A program made the translations under genes and the position numbers. This document shows, one piece after another, positions 8,844 through 17,136 of a stretch of 64,000 bases of DNA (position 1 is the stretch's first letter; the number at the start of each line of letters is the position of its first letter). The notes below the pieces were generated by a model, which was given only the letters and a program-made list of their open reading frames with translations, was not told where the DNA came from and ran no database searches. Source of the DNA: Lachnospiraceae bacterium (GTDB taxonomy: Bacteria; Bacillota; Clostridia; Lachnospirales; Lachnospiraceae); contig JAFRYE010000035.1 of NCBI GenBank assembly GCA_017441265.1, positions 28,099 to 92,098 on the forward strand, given 5' to 3'.

Positions 8844-9787
8844 ATCGTATCCCCCTTCCCTGTCATCTCGATAAAGACATCCTCAAGGGTCTTCTGGATG
8901 GCATTGAGTTCAAACAGGGCAAAACCGCGCTCGGCACACATAGTCGCAAGACGGTCCCGGATCTCTCCCCGCTCTGCGGAATACACCGCGTAGGCCGTGA
9001 GACCGTCGCCGGGATCCTCTTCAAGCCTGTCGCACCGCGCAATGTTCGGGATCGACTCCACCGCTTTGCGGAACTCCTCTTCCTCCGCGCGGACCACAAG
9101 ACGAACGCCGCTGGTACCGCCCAGCGTGCGGATGATGTTGTCCGGCGTGTCGATGATGATCTTCTTTCCGTGATTGATGATCAGCACGCGGTCACATACG
9201 GCGTTGACCTCAAACAGGATATGGGAACTCAAAATGATCGTATGCTCTTTTCCGAGGCTGCGGATGAGATTGCGCATCCAGTTGATCTGCATCGGGTCGA
9301 GGCCGACGGTGGGCTCGTCGAGGATCAGCACCTCGGGATTGCCGACGAGCGCCTGCGCAAGGCCGACACGCTGACGATATCCCTTACTGAGATGCTTGAT
9401 CAGCTTGTTCTGCATATGGGTTACGTGCAACAGTTCCATCACACGGTCCACTTCTGCCGCGCGCTCCTTCTTCGGGATCTCCTTGAGCTCCGTACAGAAC
9501 CGCAGATACTCCTTCACACGCATATCGGGATACACGGGCGGAATCTCCGGAAGGTATCCGATGCATCGTTTCGCCTTCTCCGGCTCGTCATAGACGTTGA
9601 AGCCGTTGATGGTCACATCGCCTTCGGTTGCGGAATTGTAGCCCGTGATCATGTTCATGGTCGTCGACTTGCCGGCACCGTTCGGTCCCAGAAAGCCGAG
9701 GATCTCGCCTTTTTCAACGGTGAAGCTGAGGTCGTCCACGGCGCGGAAATCACCGTATTGCTTCACCAGATGTTCTACTGTTATCAC
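8840..9787 (-). CDS. ABC transporter ATP-binding protein (GldA-like)
   Basis: A 315-residue ABC ATPase with Walker A GPNGAGKST (34-42), signature LSKGYRQRVGLAQ (about 135), Walker B VLILDEPTVGLD (about 155) and the H-loop SSH. The roughly 90-residue C-terminal tail after the ATPase core is of the kind seen in ABC-2 transporters. The start is GTG, chosen because AGGAGG lies 6-7 nt upstream. It is followed by permease, GldG-like and DUF4340 genes. It drives the Gld-like complex; substrate unknown. Confidence 0.93.
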   Translation of the reverse strand: MITVEHLVKQYGDFRAVDDLSFTVEKGEILGFLGPNGAGKSTTMNMITGYNSATEGDVTINGFNVYDEPEKAKRCIGYLPEIPPVYPDMRVKEYLRFCTELKEIPKKERAAEVDRVMELLHVTHMQNKLIKHLSKGYRQRVGLAQALVGNPEVLILDEPTVGLDPMQINWMRNLIRSLGKEHTIILSSHILFEVNAVCDRVLIINHGKKIIIDTPDNIIRTLGGTSGVRLVVRAEEEEFRKAVESIPNIARCDRLEEDPGDGLTAYAVYSAERGEIRDRLATMCAERGFALFELNAIQKTLEDVFIEMTGKGDTI

Positions 9788-9835
9788 CTTTTGCCTCCTG
9801 CTGTCTTACTCTCCTGTCTCCCCCAAAGGCCGCAA

Positions 9836-10591
9836 TCAGCCGATCACGTCCTTCATCGTATACAAGCCGGGCTTCTGTCCCGCAAGGTATTTCGCCGCCG
9901 CCACGGCACCTTTGCCGAAGATTGCCTTCGAGTACGCCGTATGGCTGATAGTGATCACCTCGTCGGTCCCGCAGAACAAGACGTCGTGATCGCCGACGAT
10001 CGTACCCCCGCGGACCGCGCTGATACCGATCTCGTCGCGCGGACGCTGCTCGCTTCTCGTCGAGCGATCAAACACATAGTCCTTCGCCTGCGGAAGCGCC
10101 GCATTGATGGCATCCGCGATCGCGAGAGCCGTGCCGCTGGGAGCATCCTTCTTCAGGCGGTGATGCTTCTCCACGATCTCGATGTCAAAGCCTTCCGCCG
10201 CAAGCGTCTTCGCCGCTTCCTGAACTAAGCGGATCAGAACATTCACACCCAGAGACATGTTGGCGGAACGGACGATCGGCAGTTCCTTCGAAGCCGCCTC
10301 AATCTCCGCAACCTGCTCTTTCGTATAACCGGTCGTGCAGAGGACCAGCGGCATGTTGCGCTTCTTTCCCTCCGCAAGCAGCGCCGAAAGGATCTTCGGC
10401 GTCGAAAAATCGATCAGAACGTCGGCATCTTCCTTCACTTCGGAAAACGACGGATAAACCGGGTATTTCGAGTCCTCCGGCACAACCAAGTCGATGCCGG
10501 CAACAACCTCGGCGTTCTCATCCTGCATCACCAGCTCCGAGATCACGCGGCCCATATGACCGCTGCAACCGCTCATGATAATTCTTGTCAT
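9836..10591 (-). CDS. dapB: 4-hydroxy-tetrahydrodipicolinate reductase
   Basis: A 251-residue enzyme of the lysine/diaminopimelate pathway that reduces the DapA product with NAD(P)H. The N-terminal dinucleotide motif GCSGHMGR is present, and the catalytic HHRLKKDAPSGTA signature (about 148-160) is intact. DAP made here supplies both lysine and peptidoglycan. It lies 100 bp downstream of dapA and probably shares its promoter, although a GC-rich fold lies between them. Confidence 0.97.
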   Translation of the reverse strand: MTRIIMSGCSGHMGRVISELVMQDENAEVVAGIDLVVPEDSKYPVYPSFSEVKEDADVLIDFSTPKILSALLAEGKKRNMPLVLCTTGYTKEQVAEIEAASKELPIVRSANMSLGVNVLIRLVQEAAKTLAAEGFDIEIVEKHHRLKKDAPSGTALAIADAINAALPQAKDYVFDRSTRSEQRPRDEIGISAVRGGTIVGDHDVLFCGTDEVITISHTAYSKAIFGKGAVAAAKYLAGQKPGLYTMKDVIG

Positions 10592-10637
10592 GGTAGTATC
10601 ATCCTCCCATTGTCTTCGTCGTCAATGTACAACAAAC

Positions 10638-10677
10638 GGGCCCTCGGCCGCGCCGCGGTGGCACAGCCGCAAGACCC
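10638..10677 (-). other. GC-rich foldable segment between dapA and dapB
   Basis: The minus-strand sequence runs from GGGTCTTGCGG to GGCCGAGGGCCC and can pair its ends imperfectly; a T-rich stretch (GTTTGTTGT) follows. It could be a weak terminator or a processing/stability element that sets the dapA:dapB ratio. Pairing is imperfect, so this is only a suggestion. Confidence 0.3.
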
Positions 10678-10691
10678 GAAACCGTCATGTG

Positions 10692-11579
10692 TTACTTCAG
10701 AACGCCCATGCGCTCCATCTCTGCCTTAAGGATTGCCTGATTCTGAGGCTCCATCACCGACAGAGGCATGCGCACGCTGCCGTCGCACTGTCCCATCATG
10801 CAGGACGCCGCTTTCACCGGGATCGGATTCACCTCGAGGAAGAGGTCCTTCGCCAGGCGGAAGTACTTCACCTGCAGATCGCGGGCTTTCTCAACATCCC
10901 CGCGAAGATAGGACGCAACCATCTCGTGCACCTCATACGGGATGACATGGGACAACACGGAAATGACGCCCTTGCCGCCGATTGAGAGGATCGGAACGAT
11001 CATATCGTCATTGCCGGAGTAAATGTCCATCTTGCCGTCGGTGAGCGCCGCGATCTCCGTAGCCACACTGATGTCACCGGTGGCTTCCTTCACCGCGACG
11101 ATGTTGTCGACGGTCTTGTACAGCGTCGCGATCGTCGAGGGTGCCATCTTGCAACCGGTGCGGGAAGGCACGTTGTACAGAATGATCGGCTTCTTCGTAG
11201 CCCCGGCCACCGCCGTAAAATGAGCCACAAGGCCGTTCTGTGTCGCCTTGTTGTAGTAAGGAGTCACGACAAGCATCGCGTCCGCCCCCAGAGCGTCCGC
11301 CTCCTTCGTCAGATAGATCGCCGTCTCCGTGCAGTTCGAGCCCGTGCCGGCGATGACCGGAACACGTCCCGCTACCTGCCTTACGCAATAACCGATCACA
11401 TCGAGATGCTCCTCGTGAGACAGGCAGGATGCCTCTCCCGTCGTGCCGCAGACAACGATCGCGTCCGTGTGGTTTGCGATCTGATACTCGATAATATCGG
11501 AAAAATTCTTATAATCGACTTCACCGCCGTTCTTGAACGGTGTGATAATGGCTACCGCCGAACCTGTAAAGATAGACAT
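10692..11579 (-). CDS. dapA: 4-hydroxy-tetrahydrodipicolinate synthase
   Basis: About 295 residues from the ATG at 11579 (MSIFTGSAV), chosen because GGAGGG lies at 11587-11592; a farther upstream start at 11609 lacks such a site. It is a class I aldolase that condenses pyruvate with aspartate semialdehyde. The Schiff-base lysine sits in VAVKEATGD (about 162), with the catalytic YNVPSRTG and the GTTGE substrate loop also present. It is the first gene of the long minus-strand unit, expressed from a consensus promoter with an inverted repeat at the predicted transcript start. Confidence 0.97.
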   Translation of the reverse strand: MSIFTGSAVAIITPFKNGGEVDYKNFSDIIEYQIANHTDAIVVCGTTGEASCLSHEEHLDVIGYCVRQVAGRVPVIAGTGSNCTETAIYLTKEADALGADAMLVVTPYYNKATQNGLVAHFTAVAGATKKPIILYNVPSRTGCKMAPSTIATLYKTVDNIVAVKEATGDISVATEIAALTDGKMDIYSGNDDMIVPILSIGGKGVISVLSHVIPYEVHEMVASYLRGDVEKARDLQVKYFRLAKDLFLEVNPIPVKAASCMMGQCDGSVRMPLSVMEPQNQAILKAEMERMGVLK

Positions 11580-11619
11580 GGAAAAACCCTCCGCTGAATT
11601 CAAAATCATATTCGTTCGC

Positions 11620-11649
11620 GGTTTTTCGGAATATCATAACCGAAAAATC
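11620..11649 (-). promoter_or_regulatory. Inverted repeat in the dapA leader
   Basis: GGTTTTTCGG (11620-11629) and CCGAAAAATC (11640-11649) form a 10-bp arm pair with one mismatch around a 10-nt loop. The repeat begins about 12 bp downstream of the -10 box, so it covers the predicted transcript start. It could be a repressor operator or a 5' stem. It is not followed by a T-run and is not a terminator. Sequence seen; role inferred. Confidence 0.45.
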
Positions 11650-11660
11650 ATACAGAGATT

Positions 11661-11689
11661 ATATTAGCATTTTCCGTTTCGTATGTCAA
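11661..11689 (-). promoter_or_regulatory. dapA promoter
   Basis: On the minus strand TTGACA (11684-11689) and TAATAT (11661-11666) are separated by exactly 17 bp, a near-consensus sigma-A promoter about 80 bp upstream of dapA. A copy of the dispersed octamer lies in the spacer. In the 308-bp gap between dapA and typA this promoter and the typA promoter fire away from each other. Confidence 0.8.
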
Positions 11690-11804
11690 GAAATCCGTTG
11701 TGTTCGACCGCTCCCCGGGAAGAATTGTCCGTTTCCCGTGCGGACGCGCATTATATGCACAAGTTTTCGCCCGTAACCGCGCTCATTGTTGGTCACCTTA
11801 TCTA

Positions 11805-11832
11805 TTGAAAAAAGACATTGTTGTGTTACAAT
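11805..11832 (+). promoter_or_regulatory. typA promoter
   Basis: TTGAAA (11805-11810), a 16-bp spacer and TACAAT (11827-11832), 56 bp before the typA start codon. The rest of the dapA-typA gap (11580-11887) holds the dapA promoter, its inverted repeat and no further recognisable element. Confidence 0.7.
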
Positions 11833-11887
11833 ACTATCGTCGGCTTTTGTGGCCTGAAATCAGAACACTATGCAAGGAACAGGAACT

Positions 11888-13711
11888 ATGAAGAGAAATG
11901 ACATTCGCAATATCGCCATCATTGCCCACGTCGACCACGGCAAGACCACGCTCGTCGACGAGCTCTTAAAGCAAAGCGGCGTCTTCCGCACCGGTCAGGT
12001 TGTCGAGGATCGCGTGATGGACTCAAACGATATCGAACGGGAGCGCGGTATCACCATCCTTTCGAAAAATACCGCTGTCACATACAAAGGCGTAAAGATT
12101 AACATCATCGACACCCCCGGCCACGCCGATTTCGGCGGTGAGGTCGAGCGTGTCCTCAAGATGGTCAACGGCGTAGTACTTCTGGTCGACGCTTTCGAGG
12201 GGCCGATGCCCCAGACCAAATTCGTTTTGAAGAAAGCTCTCGAGCTGCATCTTCCGGTCATCGTCTGCATCAATAAGATCGACCGTCCGGAAGCTCGCCC
12301 GAAGGAAGTCATCGATGAGGTTCTGGAGCTTCTGATCGACCTCGACGCGGACGACGAACAGCTGGAGTGCCCGATCGTCTTCACCTCCGCCAAGAGCGGT
12401 ATCGCTATTCTGGAGCTTGAGGACAAGCCTGTCAGTATGGAGCCTCTGTTTGAGACGATCCTCGATTACATCCCCGCTCCCGAGGGCGACGAGACCGCAG
12501 GCACCCAGGTTCTCATCAGCACCATCGATTACAATGAATACGTGGGACGCATCGGCGTCGGCAAGGTGGACAACGGTACGATCCGCGTCAATCAGGACTG
12601 CGTCATCGTCAACCACCACGATCCCGACAAACTCCGCAGAGTCAAGATCAGCAAGCTCTATGAGTTTGACGGTCTGAAGAAGGTTGAGGTAAATGAGGCA
12701 ACCGTGGGATCCATCGTAGCCATCTCCGGCATCAGCGACATCCACATCGGAGACACGCTCTGCTCCCCGGATGCTCCCAAGGCAATTCCTTTCCAGAAGA
12801 TCTCCGAACCGACGATCTCCATGAATTTCCTTGTAAACGACAGCCCTCTTGCCGGTCAGGAAGGCAAATTCGTCACGTCCCGCCATCTGCGCGAGCGCCT
12901 CTTCCGCGAGCTTAACACCGACGTGTCGCTGCGGGTTGAAGAGACGGACACGACCGAGGCTTTCAAAGTCTCCGGCCGCGGTGAACTGCACCTGTCCGTA
13001 CTGATTGAGAACATGCGCCGCGAAGGTTACGAATTCGCCGTCAGCAAGGCGCAGGTCATCTACCGCGAAGACGAGAACGGCAGGAAGCTCGAACCCATGG
13101 AGGAGTGTGTCGTCGACGTTCCCGAAGCGTATGCCGGAAGCGTCATCGAGAAACTCTCCGCACGAAAAGGCGAGCTTCAGGGCATGAGTTCCTTCGGCGC
13201 CGGCTCGACACGTCTCACGTTTATCATCCCCGCCCGCGGTTTGATCGGATACCGCAACGAGTTCCTCACGGATACGAAGGGCGAGGGAATCATCAACACC
13301 GTATTTTCCGGATATGCGCCGTACAAGGGAGACCTGAACTACCGCTCCCAGGGCAGCCTGATCGCGTTTGAAAGCGGCGAGGCAGTCACGTACGGTCTGT
13401 TCAACGCACAGGAGCGAGGCGCCCTGTTCATCGGCGCCGGAGAGAAAGTCTATGCCGGCATGGTTGTCGGTGAGAACGGCAAGCCCGAGGACGTGGAAGT
13501 CAACGTCTGCAAGCGCAAGCAGCTGACGAACACCCGCTCTTCCGCTGCCGACGAGGCGCTTCGCCTCACGCCTCCGAGAATCATGAGCCTCGAGCAATGC
13601 TTGGAGTTCATCGACAACGACGAACTTCTGGAAGTCACCCCGAAGAACCTGCGAATCCGCAAGAAGATCCTCGACTCTCTCGAGAGAAAGCGCGCGGCTC
13701 GCAAGAACTGA
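11888..13711 (+). CDS. typA: Ribosome-associated translational GTPase TypA/BipA
   Basis: A 607-residue GTPase of normal TypA length. It has the G1 motif AHVDHGKT (13-20), G3 DTPGHADF and G4 NKID, followed by EF-G-like domains II, III and V and the TypA-specific C-terminal domain. TypA binds the ribosome and aids 50S assembly and stress or cold adaptation. The ATG at 11888 is preferred over an upstream in-frame start at 11870 because AAGGAACAGG lies just before it. It has its own promoter and is followed 39 bp later by a deaminase gene. It carries no octamer copy. Confidence 0.96.
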   Translation: MKRNDIRNIAIIAHVDHGKTTLVDELLKQSGVFRTGQVVEDRVMDSNDIERERGITILSKNTAVTYKGVKINIIDTPGHADFGGEVERVLKMVNGVVLLVDAFEGPMPQTKFVLKKALELHLPVIVCINKIDRPEARPKEVIDEVLELLIDLDADDEQLECPIVFTSAKSGIAILELEDKPVSMEPLFETILDYIPAPEGDETAGTQVLISTIDYNEYVGRIGVGKVDNGTIRVNQDCVIVNHHDPDKLRRVKISKLYEFDGLKKVEVNEATVGSIVAISGISDIHIGDTLCSPDAPKAIPFQKISEPTISMNFLVNDSPLAGQEGKFVTSRHLRERLFRELNTDVSLRVEETDTTEAFKVSGRGELHLSVLIENMRREGYEFAVSKAQVIYREDENGRKLEPMEECVVDVPEAYAGSVIEKLSARKGELQGMSSFGAGSTRLTFIIPARGLIGYRNEFLTDTKGEGIINTVFSGYAPYKGDLNYRSQGSLIAFESGEAVTYGLFNAQERGALFIGAGEKVYAGMVVGENGKPEDVEVNVCKRKQLTNTRSSAADEALRLTPPRIMSLEQCLEFIDNDELLEVTPKNLRIRKKILDSLERKRAARKN

Positions 13712-13750
13712 TCATTTCACCGATCGACATCGAAGAAGGAGAAGGCTACG

Positions 13751-14230
13751 ATGAAGAACACAAACTATCTTACCTGGGACGAATATTTTATGGGGATCGC
13801 ACTGCTGTCGGCAAAGCGAAGCAAAGACCCGAACACCTGCGTCGGCGCCTGCATTGTCAGTCCCGAGAACCGCATTCTGTCGGTGGGCTACAACGGTATG
13901 CCCCGCGGATGTTCCGACGACGAATACCCCTGGGAGCGCGAGGGCGATGCTCTCGACACCAAGTATTTCTACGTCTGCCATGCCGAACTGAACGCGATCC
14001 TCAACTACTCCGGCACCAACATGAAGGGCGCGCGTGTCTACACTACGCTATTCCCGTGCAACGAGTGCACCAAAGCGCTCATCCAGGCCGGGATCACCGA
14101 AGTCATCTACCAGAGCGACAAATACGATCTCACTCCCGCGAACATCGCGGCAAAGCGCATGTTCACCTCGGCAGGCGTCGCTCTGCGCCAGATGCCCGTG
14201 ACCGACAAGGATGTAGTGCTCTCACTGTAG
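13751..14230 (+). CDS. dCMP/cytidine deaminase family protein
   Basis: A 159-residue zinc deaminase with CHAELNAIL (His and catalytic Glu, about 76-82) and PCNEC (about 102-106), the three zinc ligands and proton shuttle of the deoxycytidylate deaminase family. The early phrase AKRSKDPNTCVGACIV is typical of dCMP deaminases (ComEB-like). It would convert dCMP to dUMP for dTMP synthesis. GAAGGAGAAGG is a strong ribosome site. It is probably cotranscribed with typA, which ends 39 bp upstream. Confidence 0.92.
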   Translation: MKNTNYLTWDEYFMGIALLSAKRSKDPNTCVGACIVSPENRILSVGYNGMPRGCSDDEYPWEREGDALDTKYFYVCHAELNAILNYSGTNMKGARVYTTLFPCNECTKALIQAGITEVIYQSDKYDLTPANIAAKRMFTSAGVALRQMPVTDKDVVLSL

Positions 14231-14263
14231 CGGATATTACATTTTCCGCATGAATTATTTGTG

Positions 14264-14269
14264 TATAAT
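14264..14269 (+). promoter_or_regulatory. Possible -10 box upstream of the MacB-like gene
   Basis: A perfect TATAAT lies 61 bp before the ATG at 14331. No good -35 is seen at 16-18 bp; the region there is occupied by a copy of the dispersed octamer (14240-14247). The assignment is tentative. Confidence 0.35.
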
Positions 14270-14330
14270 AAGGAAGGTGCCGTCTCCGCGGCATCATTCC
14301 GCAAACAGAGGAAATACGAGGAAAACCTGA

Positions 14331-17066
14331 ATGCTTTCACTTCACGACATCAAAAAGGATTACCCGATCGGAGACTCCGTTGTTCATGCTCTCAAGGGCA
14401 TCAATCTGACCTTCCGGGAAAATGAGTTCGTTGCCATCTTAGGCCCTTCCGGCTGTGGAAAGACGACGCTTCTCAACATCATCGGAGGTCTCGACCATTA
14501 CACCTCCGGAGATCTTGTGATCAACAGCCGTTCCACCCGTCTGTACAGAGACAAGGACTGGGACGCCTACCGCAACCACAGCATCGGCTTTGTCTTCCAA
14601 AGCTATAATTTGATCTCCCATCAGACGGTACTTCGGAATGTGGAACTTGCCCTCACCATCTCCGGAGTTTCCAAAAACGAGCGTCGCGAACGCGCGATCA
14701 AGGCTCTCACCGACGTCGGCCTGGCAGACCAGATCGACAAAAAGCCCAATCAGCTCTCCGGCGGTCAGATGCAGCGTGTCGCAATCGCCCGTGCTCTGGT
14801 CAATAACCCCGATATCGTCCTTGCCGACGAGCCCACCGGTGCTCTGGACACCGAGACCAGCGTCCAGATCATGGATCTTCTCAAAGAGATTGCCAAAGAC
14901 AAACTGGTCATCATGGTTACGCACAACCCCGATCTGGCGCAGACTTACGCAACGCGTACGATCTGCCTGCTCGACGGTTTGATCACCTCGGACTCGCTTC
15001 CGGTTTCGGACAAGGAGGAACTCACAGCCACTCCGACCAAGGAGCGCACGTCCATGTCGTTCCTCACGGCGCTTTCGCTGTCCTTCAACAACCTGCTGAC
15101 CAAGAAAACGCGAACGATCCTCACCGCATTTGCCGGCAGCATCGGCATCATCGGTATCGCTTTGATTCTTTCGCTGAGCAACGGTGTCAACAATTTCATC
15201 GTGCGCGTGCAGGAGGATACGCTGTCATCCTACCCTCTCACGATTCAGAAACAGACCGCCGATTCCTCGACATTGATCTCCGCGATCTTAGGGTTGACCA
15301 ACGAGGATATAGAGAAGCACAATGACGGTCGCATCTATTCCAGCGATATGATGGGCCGGATCTTCAACACCATGCTCTCCGAGATCAAGACCAACAACCT
15401 CAAGAAATTCAAGGAGTACCTGGACACGGACAACGAGATCCGATCTCTGACCACTGACATCCGCTACTCCTACAATATTGTTCCGCAGATTTACAAGTCG
15501 GACACCACGGATGGCATTTTCCAACTGAATCCCAGCACCCTCATCAACGAGTTCTGGGGGGCGCTCGGTATTTCCGACTCCTCCATCTCCGAAATGAGCA
15601 GCATGCTCAGCATCGGAGGCTCGACACGCGGAATGTCCGTGTGGTCGGAGATGCTTGACAACCAGGAACTGCTCGACGAGCAGTACGACATTGTGGCGGG
15701 CCGTTGGCCGAAAGCCTACAACGAAGTCGTCCTCGTGGTCGATGCCAACAATGAGATCAGCGACTATACGCTCTACTCCCTCGCTCTCAAGGATCCCCGC
15801 GAGATTCAGCCGAAGTTCCGCAAGCTCATGATGGGCGAACAGCTTGAGAGCGAACAGGTTTCCTATACTTATGAGGAACTGCTTCAATTGAATTTCCGCC
15901 TGGTCCTTCCGGCCGACTTCTACGCCTACGACGAGGAATCCGGCACCTGGATCAACCGTTCTCAGGATACGGAATACATGCAGCGACTGCTTGCGGACAA
16001 CAGCCGCTCCACACTGCTTTCGGTCGTCGGTATCATCCGCCCCGGCGAGGATGCCATGTCCTCCTCCGTAAACGGCGCGATCGGTTACACGCACGAGCTC
16101 ATGGAATACATCATCAGTGAGACCTCGACGCGCGAGATCGTCAAGCAGCAGATCGCAAATTCCAACACGGACGTCTTCACCGGACTGCCTTTCGAAGTTC
16201 CGAAGGCACCGACCGCCGAAGAACTCCGCGCAATGCTTTCGGTTCAACTGGAGAAGATGACGAAGGATGAACTGACCCGGCTCACGGGCATGCTGGTTTC
16301 CTTCTTTCAGACCGACGAAACCGGCCGCTACGACGAGATTATGGCAAAGATCAACAACGGGGAAGACGTTTCTCCTTCCGAGATGCTGTCTCTTCTTCCC
16401 GATGAGGTTCTGATGTCCTCGTTAAAGCAGTACGTCAACACGCAATCGGTCAGCACCTACGATATCAACATTGCGAAGCTGAGCAGCGCCGATCTCGCCG
16501 ATCCCTACTCAATCAGCATTTATCCCAAGGACTTCAAAGCCAAGGACCGCATTGTCGAGTTGATCGCCGCATACAACAAGGCCGCAAAAAGCGACGACGA
16601 CGTGATCGAATACACCGATTACATCGCTCTGCTGATGTCTTCCATCACCAGAATGATCAACGCGGTGACCTACATTTTGATCGCCTTCGTTGCCATTTCG
16701 CTGATCGTTTCGTCGATCATGATCGGTATCATCACATACATCTCCGTACTGGAGCGCACCAAGGAGATCGGTATTCTCCGCTCGATCGGAGCTTCCAAGC
16801 GCGATATCGCCCGCGTGTTCAATGCCGAGACGTTGATCATCGGCTTTGTCGCTGGTGCGATGGGAATTCTGATCACACTTTTGCTGAACATCCCGATCAA
16901 CATGATCATTTACCGGATTGCCGATGTGCGCGGCCTGTCGAAGCTGCCTGTCGCCGGCGCGATCATATTGATCCTGATCAGCATGGGTCTCACGCTGATC
17001 GCAGGCATCATCCCTTCGAGGATCGCTGCCCGCAAGGATCCCGTAACCGCACTGAGAACCGAATAA
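14331..17066 (+). CDS. Fused ABC ATPase/FtsX-type permease (MacB-like)
   Basis: A 911-residue fusion. The ATPase (about 1-230) has GPSGCGKTT (38-46), LSGGQMQR (about 143) and VLADEPTGALD (about 160-170), of the MacB/LolD type. A membrane helix follows at about 262-285, then a roughly 480-residue extracytoplasmic domain, and three C-terminal helices from about 785 with the FtsX phrase SVLERTKEIGILRSIGASK. Such proteins are mechanotransmission ABC systems acting on peptides, lipoproteins or envelope targets rather than classic pumps. The very large extracellular domain suggests a peptide-sensing or envelope role. Two octamer copies lie in it (14417, 15515). A terminator follows. Confidence 0.9.
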   Translation: MLSLHDIKKDYPIGDSVVHALKGINLTFRENEFVAILGPSGCGKTTLLNIIGGLDHYTSGDLVINSRSTRLYRDKDWDAYRNHSIGFVFQSYNLISHQTVLRNVELALTISGVSKNERRERAIKALTDVGLADQIDKKPNQLSGGQMQRVAIARALVNNPDIVLADEPTGALDTETSVQIMDLLKEIAKDKLVIMVTHNPDLAQTYATRTICLLDGLITSDSLPVSDKEELTATPTKERTSMSFLTALSLSFNNLLTKKTRTILTAFAGSIGIIGIALILSLSNGVNNFIVRVQEDTLSSYPLTIQKQTADSSTLISAILGLTNEDIEKHNDGRIYSSDMMGRIFNTMLSEIKTNNLKKFKEYLDTDNEIRSLTTDIRYSYNIVPQIYKSDTTDGIFQLNPSTLINEFWGALGISDSSISEMSSMLSIGGSTRGMSVWSEMLDNQELLDEQYDIVAGRWPKAYNEVVLVVDANNEISDYTLYSLALKDPREIQPKFRKLMMGEQLESEQVSYTYEELLQLNFRLVLPADFYAYDEESGTWINRSQDTEYMQRLLADNSRSTLLSVVGIIRPGEDAMSSSVNGAIGYTHELMEYIISETSTREIVKQQIANSNTDVFTGLPFEVPKAPTAEELRAMLSVQLEKMTKDELTRLTGMLVSFFQTDETGRYDEIMAKINNGEDVSPSEMLSLLPDEVLMSSLKQYVNTQSVSTYDINIAKLSSADLADPYSISIYPKDFKAKDRIVELIAAYNKAAKSDDDVIEYTDYIALLMSSITRMINAVTYILIAFVAISLIVSSIMIGIITYISVLERTKEIGILRSIGASKRDIARVFNAETLIIGFVAGAMGILITLLLNIPINMIIYRIADVRGLSKLPVAGAIILILISMGLTLIAGIIPSRIAARKDPVTALRTE

Positions 17067-17090
17067 TTTCCGAGTCCATCGGAACGAAGA

Positions 17091-17122
17091 AAGGAGTCGG
17101 CAGAAAACCTGCCGGCTCCTTT
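17091..17122. terminator. Bidirectional terminator
   Basis: GGAGTCGGCAG and CTGCCGGCTCC pair around a short A-rich loop, with TTTCTT after the stem on both strands. It separates the plus-strand MacB-like gene from the converging end of the minus-strand biosynthetic operon. Confidence 0.8.
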
Positions 17123-17136
17123 CTTATGCCGTTGTA

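Noticed and set aside
12023..13597. 524-residue minus-strand frame inside typA
   Set aside because: Antisense shadow of a highly conserved GTPase gene; no motif, no start signal.
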